Shown here piece by piece: positions 18,104 through 26,379 of a stretch of 64,000 bases of DNA. The notes under the pieces are model-generated. The model had not been told where the DNA came from and searched no databases. It saw nothing but the letters and a program-made list of their open reading frames with translations. Location: the NCBI RefSeq assembly GCF_000513095.1, contig NZ_BAUT01000002.1:62001-126000 (forward strand), read 5' to 3'. The stretch comes from Halalkalibacter wakoensis JCM 9140. GTDB taxonomy: Bacteria > Bacillota > Bacilli > Bacillales > Bacillaceae_D. A program made the position numbers and the translations under genes. The first letter of the stretch is position 1, and every line of letters begins with the position of its first letter.

Positions 18104-19642
18104 TTAAGCAAACAGCAATGCGTATGCCACACCGATAACACCAATTAAAGCTAAAATATATACAGGTTTAATGGGCATTTCCCCATCATTTTCCATAGCT
18201 TTGCCGAACATATAGAAAACAAGTGGATGCACTAAAAATGGCATAGAGAAAATAAATGGAATTAATAATGCTGCTTCAACTCCAAACATCTCCCCTTGAA
18301 TCGCAGCAAATAAGCCAAAATGAGAGATGGCTGAAGTTTGAGCCATTGTTGAATACTCAAAGGACATCGTACTAATAGTTAAAAGCGCTAGTCCTCCAAA
18401 AACAGCACAAATTTGCCAACCGAAAGAAAACTGCATTAATGCTTTAACCTCTTTACGGTCATCTCCATTTGCTTTCCGTAGGTTTATAAGAGCAAGAACG
18501 GTTAATCCCACACCAATGGCGACTAAAATGGCTGCGGGGCCAATCCATAAAGAACCTCGTTCCGCACTAATCGCTAGAATAGAGAAAACAAAAATATGTC
18601 CGAAAAATGGAATGTTAATCATAATTGGTGCCCTTTGTGCAGCAACCTTTCCGAAATCACCTGCTGTACACGCGCCTGTTAATCCAGAATGGGAAAGAGA
18701 TCCAGCCATCCCTGGTGCTAAATTTCTAGCGTTTGCTGTTTTGGCTATGAGCATAATAAGAGCTATCCCACCAAACATCCAAAACAATTGGCCGAAAAAT
18801 CCGTACGCCAAAACAGAATTCATTCCTTCAATCGTAAAGGCATCTCCAATACGTGACCCCCCGACCATGAAGTTCGCTGCTAGTACGACTGGAATCCCTG
18901 CAAATAGCAAAGCACGAACCGTTGGACCGAATGTCCAATTGTGAAAAATAGCGCCAAGTGCTGCAGCCATCATCATCGCAAAGAAAATTTGTGGCAAAGC
19001 AATAATGGTTGCAAAGATTTGAGCGATATAATAAGAAATGAGTAACACAACAATAATGAGACCAATTTCAAGTAGTCCTTTACGAATATATCGGTGTTTG
19101 TTCTTGATTGTTGCTTTGTTATCAATTAAGATAACAGCAATAATAAGCCCAATATAAGCAATAAGAGGGTTGTAAAGCGCAAGCCCTTCAGCTGCTTGTC
19201 CAACTAATATCATTCTCGTAAACCCTTCAATCCCTAATAATAAGAAAAAGGCGCGAACAATATAAAAGAATTGAGTTCTAGATGTACCAAGAATCGTTTC
19301 TTCATCCGATGGTACAACGATATCCTCAACCTCTAATTGCTTATTTGCAAGAATCTTTCGTAATTCCTGCCCTCCGACAAAGAATGAGACAATTAATGCA
19401 ATAATCGTCGTTCGTGCCATTAAATCAACAAAAGGGAATTCAGTTAATCCCGGAGTGGCAATCCCCACATTAACTAATAAAAATCCAAGTAGTAACCCGA
19501 ATATAACAATGATAAGAACGGGTGAGAATCGTGTTCCGGCTACCACAGTTCTTGAAATCAAAACCATTGGAACTAGGAAAAAAAGCAAAATCCAAAACTG
19601 ATTTAAAACTTGTAAATGTGTAATTTGTTCGACAATCTCCAT
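18104..19642 (-). CDS. Polytopic membrane protein of unknown function (possible transporter)
   Basis: A 512-residue protein with roughly 13-14 hydrophobic segments. Conserved-looking features are a central re-entrant-like loop rich in Gly and small residues (LSHSGLTGACTAGDFGKVAA) and a C-terminal GEMPIKPVY before the last helix. The length, helix count and gene isolation suggest a secondary transporter, perhaps distantly like GltS-type symporters, but I cannot name the family. The ATG at 19642 has an AAGGAG site; a TTG 21 bases upstream overlaps that site and is rejected. Monocistronic, terminator-bounded. Confidence 0.7.
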   Translation of the reverse strand: MEIVEQITHLQVLNQFWILLFFLVPMVLISRTVVAGTRFSPVLIIVIFGLLLGFLLVNVGIATPGLTEFPFVDLMARTTIIALIVSFFVGGQELRKILANKQLEVEDIVVPSDEETILGTSRTQFFYIVRAFFLLLGIEGFTRMILVGQAAEGLALYNPLIAYIGLIIAVILIDNKATIKNKHRYIRKGLLEIGLIIVVLLISYYIAQIFATIIALPQIFFAMMMAAALGAIFHNWTFGPTVRALLFAGIPVVLAANFMVGGSRIGDAFTIEGMNSVLAYGFFGQLFWMFGGIALIMLIAKTANARNLAPGMAGSLSHSGLTGACTAGDFGKVAAQRAPIMINIPFFGHIFVFSILAISAERGSLWIGPAAILVAIGVGLTVLALINLRKANGDDRKEVKALMQFSFGWQICAVFGGLALLTISTMSFEYSTMAQTSAISHFGLFAAIQGEMFGVEAALLIPFIFSMPFLVHPLVFYMFGKAMENDGEMPIKPVYILALIGVIGVAYALLFA

Positions 19643-19800
19643 AATATATACTCCTTCTTTCAATTTGCTAATAAAGCTTACCTTAAACGATGAAAAGAGT
19701 AAATGTTTGTAAGCCTATACAAACAGTTGACAGAATAGTAAATTTTTCAGACTGAAACAATTCATCTTTATCCAACGTCTCATAGATGGAGGTGGATAGA

Positions 19801-20691
19801 GTGAGGAAACGAAAAGGATGGTTTGCTCTGATTTTTATAGTATTTGTTTTTTGTGGCTGTAGTAACCAAAATGAAGCAAATGAATTCTACTCTCATGATG
19901 GAGCGATTGTAGCTGAATCAGCTGATGTTGCCGTAGAGGGAGAAGTGGAAACAAGTTTTACAGGCATTCAAGGAGTAGCAGACAATGATCGCATGGTTGC
20001 CTATCAAAGCTATGTAACCATTGAAACGCAAAATTATCGGATGTTGCACGATAAAATTGAAGCCCGGGCACTCGAGTTAGGTGGTTATTTAATTGAATCA
20101 CATCAGAGTGAATTTGAAGAAGGAACGTTAGTTGGTACGATTGTTCTACGAATTCCTGAACAGGCATTTCAATCATTTGTCAACTTTGTAAAGGAAACCG
20201 ACGGGAAGGTAGTGGAACATAGTACACATGGAACGGATGTGACTGAAGAGTACGTAGACATAGAGGCACGTTTAAAAGCCAAAAAGGTAGTGGAACAGCG
20301 GTTATTAACCTTTATGGAACAAGCGGATGACACTGAAAATTTATTAAAAATCTCAACAGAGTTAGCAAAGGTTCAAGAAGAAATGGAGCAATTAATAGGA
20401 AGGAAAAATGTTCTGAAAAATCAAGTCGCCCTTTCAACAATAACGATTTCGATCCAAGAAGTGTCAGTTGGGACGTCATCGATTCAAAATGAATCATTGC
20501 AAACGTGGGAGCGTTCAAAAAAGCTTTTTATTGATACTATAAATACATGCTTATTCTTTTTTTCTAGCTTCGTTGTGTTTTTAATCGGATTAAGTCCTGT
20601 ATTCATACCGGTTTTCCTGGTCATTTTCTTCCTAATTCTATACAAGAAAAAGAAAAAAGGTGGATCCATTGACTTCAAAGGTAAGAAATAG
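19801..20691 (+). CDS. DUF4349-type lipoprotein
   Basis: A 296-residue exported protein. Basic N-terminus, hydrophobic signal and a lipobox ending F-C-G-C near residue 20 for diacylglycerol attachment. The body holds the DUF4349 pattern: strands such as YVTIETQNY, GTIVLRIPEQAFQSFV, DVTEEYVDIEARL, then a long coiled coil (about 155-205) and a final TM segment (about 255-280) with a Lys-rich cytoplasmic end. So it is anchored at both ends. Function unknown. GTG start six bases after GGAGGTG; in-frame codons upstream overlap the ribosome site. Confidence 0.78.
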   Translation: MRKRKGWFALIFIVFVFCGCSNQNEANEFYSHDGAIVAESADVAVEGEVETSFTGIQGVADNDRMVAYQSYVTIETQNYRMLHDKIEARALELGGYLIESHQSEFEEGTLVGTIVLRIPEQAFQSFVNFVKETDGKVVEHSTHGTDVTEEYVDIEARLKAKKVVEQRLLTFMEQADDTENLLKISTELAKVQEEMEQLIGRKNVLKNQVALSTITISIQEVSVGTSSIQNESLQTWERSKKLFIDTINTCLFFFSSFVVFLIGLSPVFIPVFLVIFFLILYKKKKKGGSIDFKGKK

Positions 20692-20758
20692 GGTTTAGAT
20701 ACGACTGACATGCATACTTCATCGAAACATTTCAAACGATATAGATGAGGTGAAATAG

Positions 20759-21217
20759 ATGAATCGACCAATGATTACGGCACTAACAACAATAGGAATT
20801 GCACAATCATTAAAAATACCAATAAATAAGTGGAAAACAGGTAAATGGGATACTGGGATATTGTTTGAAACAGGAGGAATGCCAAGTTCTCACTCTGCAG
20901 GTGTAACAGCACTAGCCACCTATATTGCATTAGAACGAGGTATCCCCTCAGTTGATTTTGCACTATCGACGGTGTTTGGATTAATTGTTATGTATGATGC
21001 ACAAGGAATTAGAAGACAAACTGGTGAACTAACGATTAAAGTGAATGACATGGACGAAGAGTTACAACGATTAACAGGAATGCATGATCCCGCTAAAAGC
21101 GAAAATCAAAGTGTGAAAATACGTGAAAGACTTGGTCATATGCCTGAGGAAGTTTTGGAGGGAGCTCTGTTAGGAATTGTGACAGGCACATTAGGTCATC
21201 TGTTAACTGGAAAATAG
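20759..21217 (+). CDS. YuiD-like divergent PAP2 family membrane protein
   Basis: A 152-residue protein of the divergent PAP2/DUF212 family. Diagnostic motifs: GGMPSSHSAGV (residues 40-50), YDAQGIRRQTG (about 82-92) and LGHMPEEVLEGALLG (about 128-142), which resemble acid phosphatase motifs but in a different arrangement. 3-4 membrane segments are predicted. The substrate is not established for the family. GAGGTGA ribosome site. Follows the DUF4349 lipoprotein by 68 bases. Confidence 0.82.
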   Translation: MNRPMITALTTIGIAQSLKIPINKWKTGKWDTGILFETGGMPSSHSAGVTALATYIALERGIPSVDFALSTVFGLIVMYDAQGIRRQTGELTIKVNDMDEELQRLTGMHDPAKSENQSVKIRERLGHMPEEVLEGALLGIVTGTLGHLLTGK

Positions 21218-21287
21218 CGAAACGTTTTTGGATCTTTTGTCGTTCTATATGTGAGATACATTCACTACATTTTTGGAGGAACGATAA

Positions 21288-21884
21288 ATGAAACGATTAA
21301 CTTTTGTGACTTTGCTTATAAGCTCTCTTTTATTTGCTTGTGGTGTAGAACATAACGAACATACTCCTACTATGAGTAATCAAAAGGAAGAAAACAACTT
21401 GGAGGATTCTCTTTCAAGTGATGCATCGCAAATCAAACCGATTTCTGTTTTCGTTGAGGGTGAAACAGAAATGAGGGATGCTCAGTTCCATAGAGGCGGG
21501 TTAGGGTATTCTATTTACATTTTGCAAGAAGGCTATCTGTTGGATAGTGAAGAGCCAAATCGAGACGTCATTTTATCAACGTTTGATCGTCAATTTTTTA
21601 CACGTATTACGGTTCATGAAACGTATGATGCCCAATCCCTAAGAGAAGATATTATGAATCATGCTACTGGACCGATTCAAGAGGCGGAGGATGTTCCTTT
21701 AGATGATACGGAATATGCTTTAGTTGAAAAGAGTCAGGATGGAAGCGAAAGCATCATGATTATGCATGTAGCAAAAGAATATAATGGACATTTGCTTCAA
21801 TTTACGCTCTTTCTTCCACAAACAGAAGCAGTCGAAGGTATTGAGCCAAGTATGTGGGCAATGCTACAAACAGTTGAATTTTAG
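21288..21884 (+). CDS. Lipoprotein of unknown function
   Basis: A 198-residue lipoprotein: signal MKRLTFVTLLISSLLFAC with a lipobox (L-F-A-C, Cys18), an Asn/Glu/Ser-rich linker, then an alpha/beta domain from about residue 50 (PISVFVEGETEMRDAQF, GYSIYILQEGYLL). No family recognised; the domain looks like the small substrate-free domains often seen in Bacillus lipoproteins. GGAGGAACG site. Terminated by a strong hairpin. Confidence 0.7.
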   Translation: MKRLTFVTLLISSLLFACGVEHNEHTPTMSNQKEENNLEDSLSSDASQIKPISVFVEGETEMRDAQFHRGGLGYSIYILQEGYLLDSEEPNRDVILSTFDRQFFTRITVHETYDAQSLREDIMNHATGPIQEAEDVPLDDTEYALVEKSQDGSESIMIMHVAKEYNGHLLQFTLFLPQTEAVEGIEPSMWAMLQTVEF

Positions 21885-21914
21885 AAATACTTGATCTAAG
21901 CATTAATCGACCTC

Positions 21915-21958
21915 AATCCCCAAAAAGTTTCGTTTTAACTTTTTGGGGATTGTGTTTG
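21915..21958 (+). terminator. Terminator after the lipoprotein gene
   Basis: Fourteen-base-pair perfect stem AATCCCCAAAAAGT/ACTTTTTGGGGATT with a 9-base loop; the T-tract is interrupted (TGTGTTT). Confidence 0.75.
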
Positions 21959-21980
21959 CATAAAAAATAATGTTGCATCA

Positions 21981-22006
21981 AAAAACCCCATCTTAAAAAT
22001 GGGGCT
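21981..22006 (-). terminator. Terminator overlapping the stop of the GNAT-like gene
   Basis: On the minus strand CCCCAT-TTTTAAG-ATGGGG followed by six T. The TAA stop of the gene ending at 21993 sits in the loop. Confidence 0.8.
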
Positions 22007-22514
22007 GGCAAACAATGGATCCACTTTGATTCTCGTGGTCAACACGAACATCAAAATCATGTTTCTCATAAAAATGGATGAGTCTGTCAAGATGATCCCA
22101 ATCACGTTTGGCTAGGTCGCCTTTGATGTATTGGACGTTTTGTTCTTTGGCATGTTCTTTTAGGTAATCCATGCAAATCGAACCGTAGCCTTTGTTTTCT
22201 TCGCCTTTTATGTCGCCAATGAAAATCGTTGAACCATTTTCATACTTTGCTTGAATGGAAAAGTCCCAGCTACCACGAAACGCGGATTCACAGTCATTAA
22301 GCATGATTTTACACGCATGCCCATCATCTACAATAGACACAATCACCCATTTTTCTTCTTTCGTTTGTTCAATTCCTAGTATTTGTCTTTTTTTTGCAAT
22401 CTCTTTGACATTAGCTTGCATACGAAACAATTGAAATTCTAGATTTTCTAAATCTTGCTCTACTTCCTCAGGGTCCTTTTTTTCCTCCTTGGCCCCTAAC
22501 TTTGTTAAAAGCAC
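21993..22514 (-). CDS. GNAT-like acetyltransferase domain protein
   Basis: A 173-residue protein. The N-terminal 60 residues are a charged coiled coil. The C-terminal part looks like a GNAT fold: a strand (STIFIGDIKGEE), an acetyl-CoA loop-like NKGYGSICMDYLKEHAKE (family form Q/RxxGxG/A) and LDRLIHFYEKHDFDV. Substrate unknown. GTG start with GAGGTG at good spacing. The stop codon is inside the terminator hairpin. Confidence 0.6.
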   Translation of the reverse strand: MLLTKLGAKEEKKDPEEVEQDLENLEFQLFRMQANVKEIAKKRQILGIEQTKEEKWVIVSIVDDGHACKIMLNDCESAFRGSWDFSIQAKYENGSTIFIGDIKGEENKGYGSICMDYLKEHAKEQNVQYIKGDLAKRDWDHLDRLIHFYEKHDFDVRVDHENQSGSIVCQPHF

Positions 22515-22604
22515 CGAATCACCTCTTTATCTATCTTCCGTTACACAAGTTATATATTATAAAGGTAGAAGTGAAAACGTGCAAGTCCAGTTGCAAATTA
22601 AAAA

Positions 22605-22648
22605 GGGTTGCCGAAAAAAGACCCTTATCGATCTTTTCGACAACCTGA
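22605..22648. terminator. Terminator of yojF-bshB2
   Basis: Long imperfect stem between AGGTTGTCGAAAAGA and TCTTTTTTCGGCAACC with a 10-base loop; the minus-strand side continues CTTTTT, the direction of the bshB2 transcript. Confidence 0.75.
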
Positions 22649-22670
22649 AAGTGTAAGGATTGGCCAGAAT

Positions 22671-23336
22671 TTAAAAACGGTACGTCCAGAATTGTTCTGT
22701 TTGAATCCATTGTAATGCTTCAGCGTCCCCGCTATCCCACTTTGGTTCCAAATCTTTTAACAGCCATTCTGTTTGGGACAGGTGGGCGCGCATAGCGGCC
22801 TTTTTCTGTTCTGCAAAGGAAGAGATGTCGTTTATAACATCTGCAGGACCAATTTCTTGTTCATGATTGTTTGAGAAAGCAACACAGTGAACTGTAGAGC
22901 GTTCACTCTCTTTTAAGCGCTGGACTGCCTCAATGACTGCCCGTGCTGTTGCTTCATGATCTGGGTGTACAGAATACCCAGGATAGAACGTAATTAGCAA
23001 TGAAGGATTTACCTCCTTAATGAGTTGCTCCATCATTTGAACCATTTGTTCATCATCTTCGAATTCTAATGTTTTGTCACGGAATCCTAACATACGTAAA
23101 TCGTCAATGCCCATTGCTTCGGCTGCTTTTATAAGCTCTTTTTTTCGTATGGTTGGTAACGATTCTCTCGTTGCAAATGGCGGATTTCCTAAATTTCTCC
23201 CCATCTCTCCTAATGTTAAACACGCATATGTAACCGGCGTTCCGTTTGCTACATGCATTGCAATGGTTCCAGCTACTCCAAATGTCTCATCATCGGGATG
23301 GGGGAAGATTACTAAAATTTGTCGTTCTTTTTTCAT
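22671..23336 (-). CDS. bshB2: Bacillithiol biosynthesis deacetylase BshB2
   Basis: A 221-residue LmbE/PIG-L zinc deacetylase. Zinc and catalytic motifs: PHPDDE (residues 12-17) and YSVHPDHEA (about 121-129). It removes the acetyl group from GlcNAc-malate in bacillithiol (thiol redox buffer) synthesis and is related to bacillithiol S-conjugate amidases. The adjacent upstream gene is yojF, as in B. subtilis where yojG is bshB2; the gap is 14 bases, so they form an operon. Confidence 0.85.
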   Translation of the reverse strand: MKKERQILVIFPHPDDETFGVAGTIAMHVANGTPVTYACLTLGEMGRNLGNPPFATRESLPTIRKKELIKAAEAMGIDDLRMLGFRDKTLEFEDDEQMVQMMEQLIKEVNPSLLITFYPGYSVHPDHEATARAVIEAVQRLKESERSTVHCVAFSNNHEQEIGPADVINDISSFAEQKKAAMRAHLSQTEWLLKDLEPKWDSGDAEALQWIQTEQFWTYRF

Positions 23337-23350
23337 ATTATCAGTCCCTT

Positions 23351-23698
23351 CTATTCAAAAGGTGTTTGGCTAATTTGTAAGGCAACAGCAAGCTTTCCAT
23401 CATTCCCATGTCCTGCTAGAAGCAAACGATGTTGATCATCTAATTCAAAATGGGTTAGCCCTTCAGCATAAACCCAGCCAATTTCAAGCTTTAGTCCAAC
23501 TCGGTATGGACCATCACCAACAATTTTTCCATGCTCATATTGAATGTTTGCATTTCGTATGTAAGCACTCGCAGAGAAAAAAGATGTATCATTATGGGAC
23601 GCATAAGCTCCATTTGTTGTTTCTAAATGTAAGTAAACATCTTGCTTGGAAAATGAATCAATTATGCTTTGCACTTTGGATAAATTTATGACCTCCAT
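23351..23698 (-). CDS. yojF: YojF-family protein (DUF1806)
   Basis: A 115-residue beta-rich protein. It starts MEVINLSKVQSIIDSFSKQD and contains the ETTNGAYASHND and WVYAEGLTHFELD segments that I associate with YojF. It stands directly upstream of bshB2 as in B. subtilis, which supports the call. Function unknown. Ribosome site GGAGG before the ATG. Confidence 0.78.
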   Translation of the reverse strand: MEVINLSKVQSIIDSFSKQDVYLHLETTNGAYASHNDTSFFSASAYIRNANIQYEHGKIVGDGPYRVGLKLEIGWVYAEGLTHFELDDQHRLLLAGHGNDGKLAVALQISQTPFE

Positions 23699-23843
23699 GT
23701 GTTCCTCCTACTTTTTATTTCTTTCCCATTAGTATAAAGCAATTTCAAAGGAACGACCAATATATCGTCTTAGTGTAAAAAAGTGTCATCACGGCGTTTT
23801 TTTGATAAACTAAAAAGATAATGGAAGAAAGGATGTGTTCAAC

Positions 23844-24815
23844 TTGAAAAAAGTAGCCGTATTAGGGAAAATTCCGGAAATAGCTTATGAAAAGCTTAGT
23901 CAACATTTTCAAGTAACCATGAATGATGATGTCACACCTATGAGTAAAAATGAAATCGTAGAGATGGTTAAAGGAAAAGAAGCTATTTTATCGATATTGT
24001 CTGACACCATTGATCAAGACGTTATGGAGGCAGCAGCACCAGATTTAAAAATCATTGCAAACTATGGTGCTGGTTTTAATAATATTGATGTGGAAACAGC
24101 GACAAAAAAGAATATACATGTAACCAATACTCCCGTTGTTTCAACGTATGCAACAGCAGAACTTACGATGGGTCTGTTGATTTCATTAGCAAGAAGGCTA
24201 GTTGAAGGAGATCGTTTAACACGATCCGGGAAATTTGAAGGATGGGCTCCTTTGTTTCACTTAGGAACGGAACTTCGAGGAAAGACACTTGGAATTTTCG
24301 GAATGGGGAACATTGGAAAGAAAGTTGTTCAAATGGCAAAGGCTTTTGAGATGAAGATTGTTTATCATAATCGAACGCGCTTATCCGAAGATGAGGAACA
24401 AGCATTACAGTGTACATATGTTGAAAAGGAACAGCTTCTTAAACAAGCTGATGTTGTTAGTTTACATATGAGTTATCATCCATCTTTGCACCACTTTATC
24501 GGTGAAGAGGAACTAGCTAGCATGAAACCACAAGCATTACTCCTTAACCTTGCAAGAGGACCACTTGTTCATGAAGAAGCTTTGGTTTCCGCTTTAGAAA
24601 AGGGAGTAATTGCAGGGGCTGGACTTGATGTGTTCGAATTTGAACCATCTGTTACAGAAGGTTTGAAAGCATTAGACAACGTTATTATTACCCCGCATAT
24701 TGGAAATGCGACAGTAGAAGCCAGACGCGAGATGGCTGAAATGGCGGCAGATAACATTATCTCCGTTTTACAAGGTGGAAAGCCTAACACACCAGTTAAC
24801 CAAGTTAAATCGTAA
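23844..24815 (+). CDS. D-2-hydroxyacid dehydrogenase (glyoxylate/hydroxypyruvate reductase type)
   Basis: A 323-residue NAD(P)-dependent dehydrogenase. Rossmann motif GIFGMGNIG near residue 148, followed by N-R-T, which with Asn/Arg after strand 2 suggests NADPH preference. Catalytic triad: Arg in LNLARGPLV (about 236), Glu in FEFEPSV (about 265) and His in TPHIGNAT (about 283). Substrate unknown; glyoxylate or 2-ketogluconate reductases are similar. The TTG at 23844 (MKKVAVLG) has AAGGAT nine bases upstream; a GTG at 23835 is too close to the site. Confidence 0.82.
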   Translation: MKKVAVLGKIPEIAYEKLSQHFQVTMNDDVTPMSKNEIVEMVKGKEAILSILSDTIDQDVMEAAAPDLKIIANYGAGFNNIDVETATKKNIHVTNTPVVSTYATAELTMGLLISLARRLVEGDRLTRSGKFEGWAPLFHLGTELRGKTLGIFGMGNIGKKVVQMAKAFEMKIVYHNRTRLSEDEEQALQCTYVEKEQLLKQADVVSLHMSYHPSLHHFIGEEELASMKPQALLLNLARGPLVHEEALVSALEKGVIAGAGLDVFEFEPSVTEGLKALDNVIITPHIGNATVEARREMAEMAADNIISVLQGGKPNTPVNQVKS

Positions 24816-24848
24816 CAAATACTGACAGCTTGATGAGAAGGTGATCTC

Positions 24849-25655
24849 ATGACAGATGATAAACGTCCAGAAGAAGAGGAGTATGTTCCAACTCCTGAGG
24901 ATTTTCTTTTTGACGAGGAAGAGACAGAAGAGGAGAAAAAGAAAAAACATTCACAGAAGCTAGTTTTTCGATTTATTGGCTTAGGGCTAGCTCTTCTTTT
25001 AATCATGCAAGTAGCCAACATTTGGCTGAATTTATTTTCAGCAGATTCACGTGAACTTGCCAGAACGTCTGAAGAAATTGTCAGTGAACATGGGCACATT
25101 GCTGATTTTAAGGAGGCTGTCGTCACCATTCAAGGAAACGGCGGGAGAGGAACTGGTTTTGCGATTTCAGAGGATGGCTATATTTTAACGAATCATCATG
25201 TTATTCATAACCGTGCACCACTTGCCGTTGTGTTTCCAACTGGGGATATTTTTCATGCAGAGGTTCTTGAATCAAAGGAAGAGCTTGACGTCGCTTTATT
25301 AAAAATAGAAGCGGAAGAAGTTCCTTATTTGCCGATACGTCAAGAAGACGCCATTGAGAAAGAAAAAATATATGTGATTGGCAGTCCATTATCACAAACG
25401 CAAATTGTCAATGAGGGTGAAGTTCTAAACGATGAAGAACCGTATCAAGTATTAAAAATATCGAATGCGATTTTTCCTGGCCATAGTGGAAGCCCTGTGT
25501 TATCGGAACAAGGGGAAGTGGTAGGGGTTGTTTATGCGAGAAGCGTTCCATCAATTGGGAGCCAAGAAGAAGGACATGGACTAGCGATTCCAATCGAAAT
25601 AATCGTAGATGAAATGGCGGAATTAGCTCGCCTACTAGAGAGAAACATAGAGTGA
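24849..25655 (+). CDS. Membrane-anchored trypsin-like serine protease (HtrA-like, no PDZ)
   Basis: A 268-residue protein with an acidic N-terminal cytoplasmic part (residues 1-36), one TM helix (about 42-60) and an extracytoplasmic chymotrypsin-like domain. Catalytic triad: His in TNHHVI (about 117), Asp in ELDVALLK (about 147) and Ser in GHSGSPV (about 213). The protease domain is complete but no PDZ domain follows, so it is shorter than HtrA/DegP. Possible roles: stress-induced proteolysis at the outer face of the membrane. AGAAGGTGA ribosome site. Confidence 0.85.
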   Translation: MTDDKRPEEEEYVPTPEDFLFDEEETEEEKKKKHSQKLVFRFIGLGLALLLIMQVANIWLNLFSADSRELARTSEEIVSEHGHIADFKEAVVTIQGNGGRGTGFAISEDGYILTNHHVIHNRAPLAVVFPTGDIFHAEVLESKEELDVALLKIEAEEVPYLPIRQEDAIEKEKIYVIGSPLSQTQIVNEGEVLNDEEPYQVLKISNAIFPGHSGSPVLSEQGEVVGVVYARSVPSIGSQEEGHGLAIPIEIIVDEMAELARLLERNIE

Positions 25656-25862
25656 TGCATCGTTTCTATTAGGATCATTTTTTGTCAAAAATTACTTCTA
25701 GACCTTTTTGTTTCTATGGGCTACGTCCTCTATCAATGCTTGTTCCATTGCGGGTGCGCCTGTGGGGTCTCGTCCCTACCTCTATTTGAGGCCACTGAAA
25801 AAGTGCGTAACTGCCGCAGGGGAATGACACTACGCTTTCCGCGGGTGCCGTGTGAGCCTCCT
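25656..25862. repeat. Left part of a GC-rich palindromic repeat, cut by the insertion element
   Basis: The sequence from about 25806 to 25862, with CTTTCCGCGGG and GTGTGAGCCTCCT, matches the left half of a GC-rich intergenic repeat that I remember as common in Bacillus-group genomes. A more degraded copy (gcctgtggggtctcg) appears to lie just left of it at about 25738-25830. Its right half resumes at 27613. The element is far richer in GC than the rest of the window. Confidence 0.6.
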
Positions 25863-25989
25863 GATATGAACGAAACTGTCAAGGCTCCCCCTCTAAATTA
25901 AATATGGCGTTATTTTAGGGTAACCTTAAGAAGAGGGTCGTTTTTGGCCCTTTTCAGCAATGCCCTTTGGTTGCTTATTCTTTTCCTTT

Positions 25990-26085
25990 CTTTAGCTTAG
26001 CGACTCGACCTCTACACTTAGAACGGTTGTCAAGTGCTCTCCTTGACTGCCGTTCTAAGTGTAGAGATAATCATTTAAGCTAAAG
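25990..26085. repeat. Large near-perfect hairpin inside the insertion element
   Basis: Outer stem CTTTAGCTTA (25990-25999) pairs with TAAGCTAAAG (26076-26085). Inside, CTCTACACTTAGAACGG (26010-26026) pairs perfectly over 17 bp with CCGTTCTAAGTGTAGAG, then GTCAAG/CTTGAC, leaving a small loop. It lies between the proposed ncRNA and the right end of the element, where standard IS1111 elements have little DNA, so it could be a nested MITE-like insertion, a passenger or an RNA-stabilising or terminating hairpin. Confidence 0.75.
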
Positions 26086-26147
26086 AGGAAATTTCATTTA
26101 GTTCTCCTCCTTCTTGAAGTTATGTGAATAGATTTAAGAACACGGCA

Positions 26148-26317
26148 CGAAGGCAAAAACTCTACTGCGGTTAGCTTTCTGATATCCGTGGGTTTTCACA
26201 AAGTATCTTTCCGTATAAAGGTCTTGTCCACGAACTCGTAGCGTGCGTTCACCTTATCAAAGGCTAGCACAGAGGAGGCACGTGGGTTTTCCTTTCCGGT
26301 ATTACTTTTTGCCTTCG
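26148..26317 (-). ncRNA. Candidate IS110-type bridge (seeker) RNA
   Basis: About 170 nt, starting about 60 nt after the transposase stop. A 12-bp stem closes it (CGAAGGCAAAAA 26148-26159 with TTTTTGCCTTCG 26306-26317). Inside, a first domain has an outer stem CCACG/CGUGG (26281-26285 with 26228-26232), a symmetric 10-by-10 internal loop and an inner stem GUGC/GCAC. The loop strands are UGCCUCCUCU (26271-26280) and GCUACGAGUU (26233-26242). The first shares GCCUCCUC with the flanking target, GCCTCCT plus C across the junction; the second shares CGAG with the opposite strand. A second domain contains AUAUCAG (26179-26185), identical to the element's own right tip plus core. This is the arrangement expected for target- and donor-binding loops. 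Folding was done by hand. Confidence 0.6.
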
Positions 26318-26379
26318 AGCCCTATTCTCATCATTCTATTTTTACACCAATAAATTTGCTGCACGTACTAATAGTGAGT

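Noticed and set aside
24569-25129. Long minus-strand ORF opposite the dehydrogenase/protease genes
   Set aside because: Antisense shadow; low-complexity Ser-rich translation, no ribosome site, plus-strand genes have clear motifs.
25716-25901. 61-codon plus-strand ORF
   Set aside because: Crosses the junction between the palindromic repeat and the insertion element; no ribosome site; chance ORF.
26148-26317. Group II intron or CRISPR-like repeat
   Set aside because: No intron domain V or reverse transcriptase, and only one direct repeat pair (CGTGGGTTTTC, 94 bases apart); better explained as the element's RNA.
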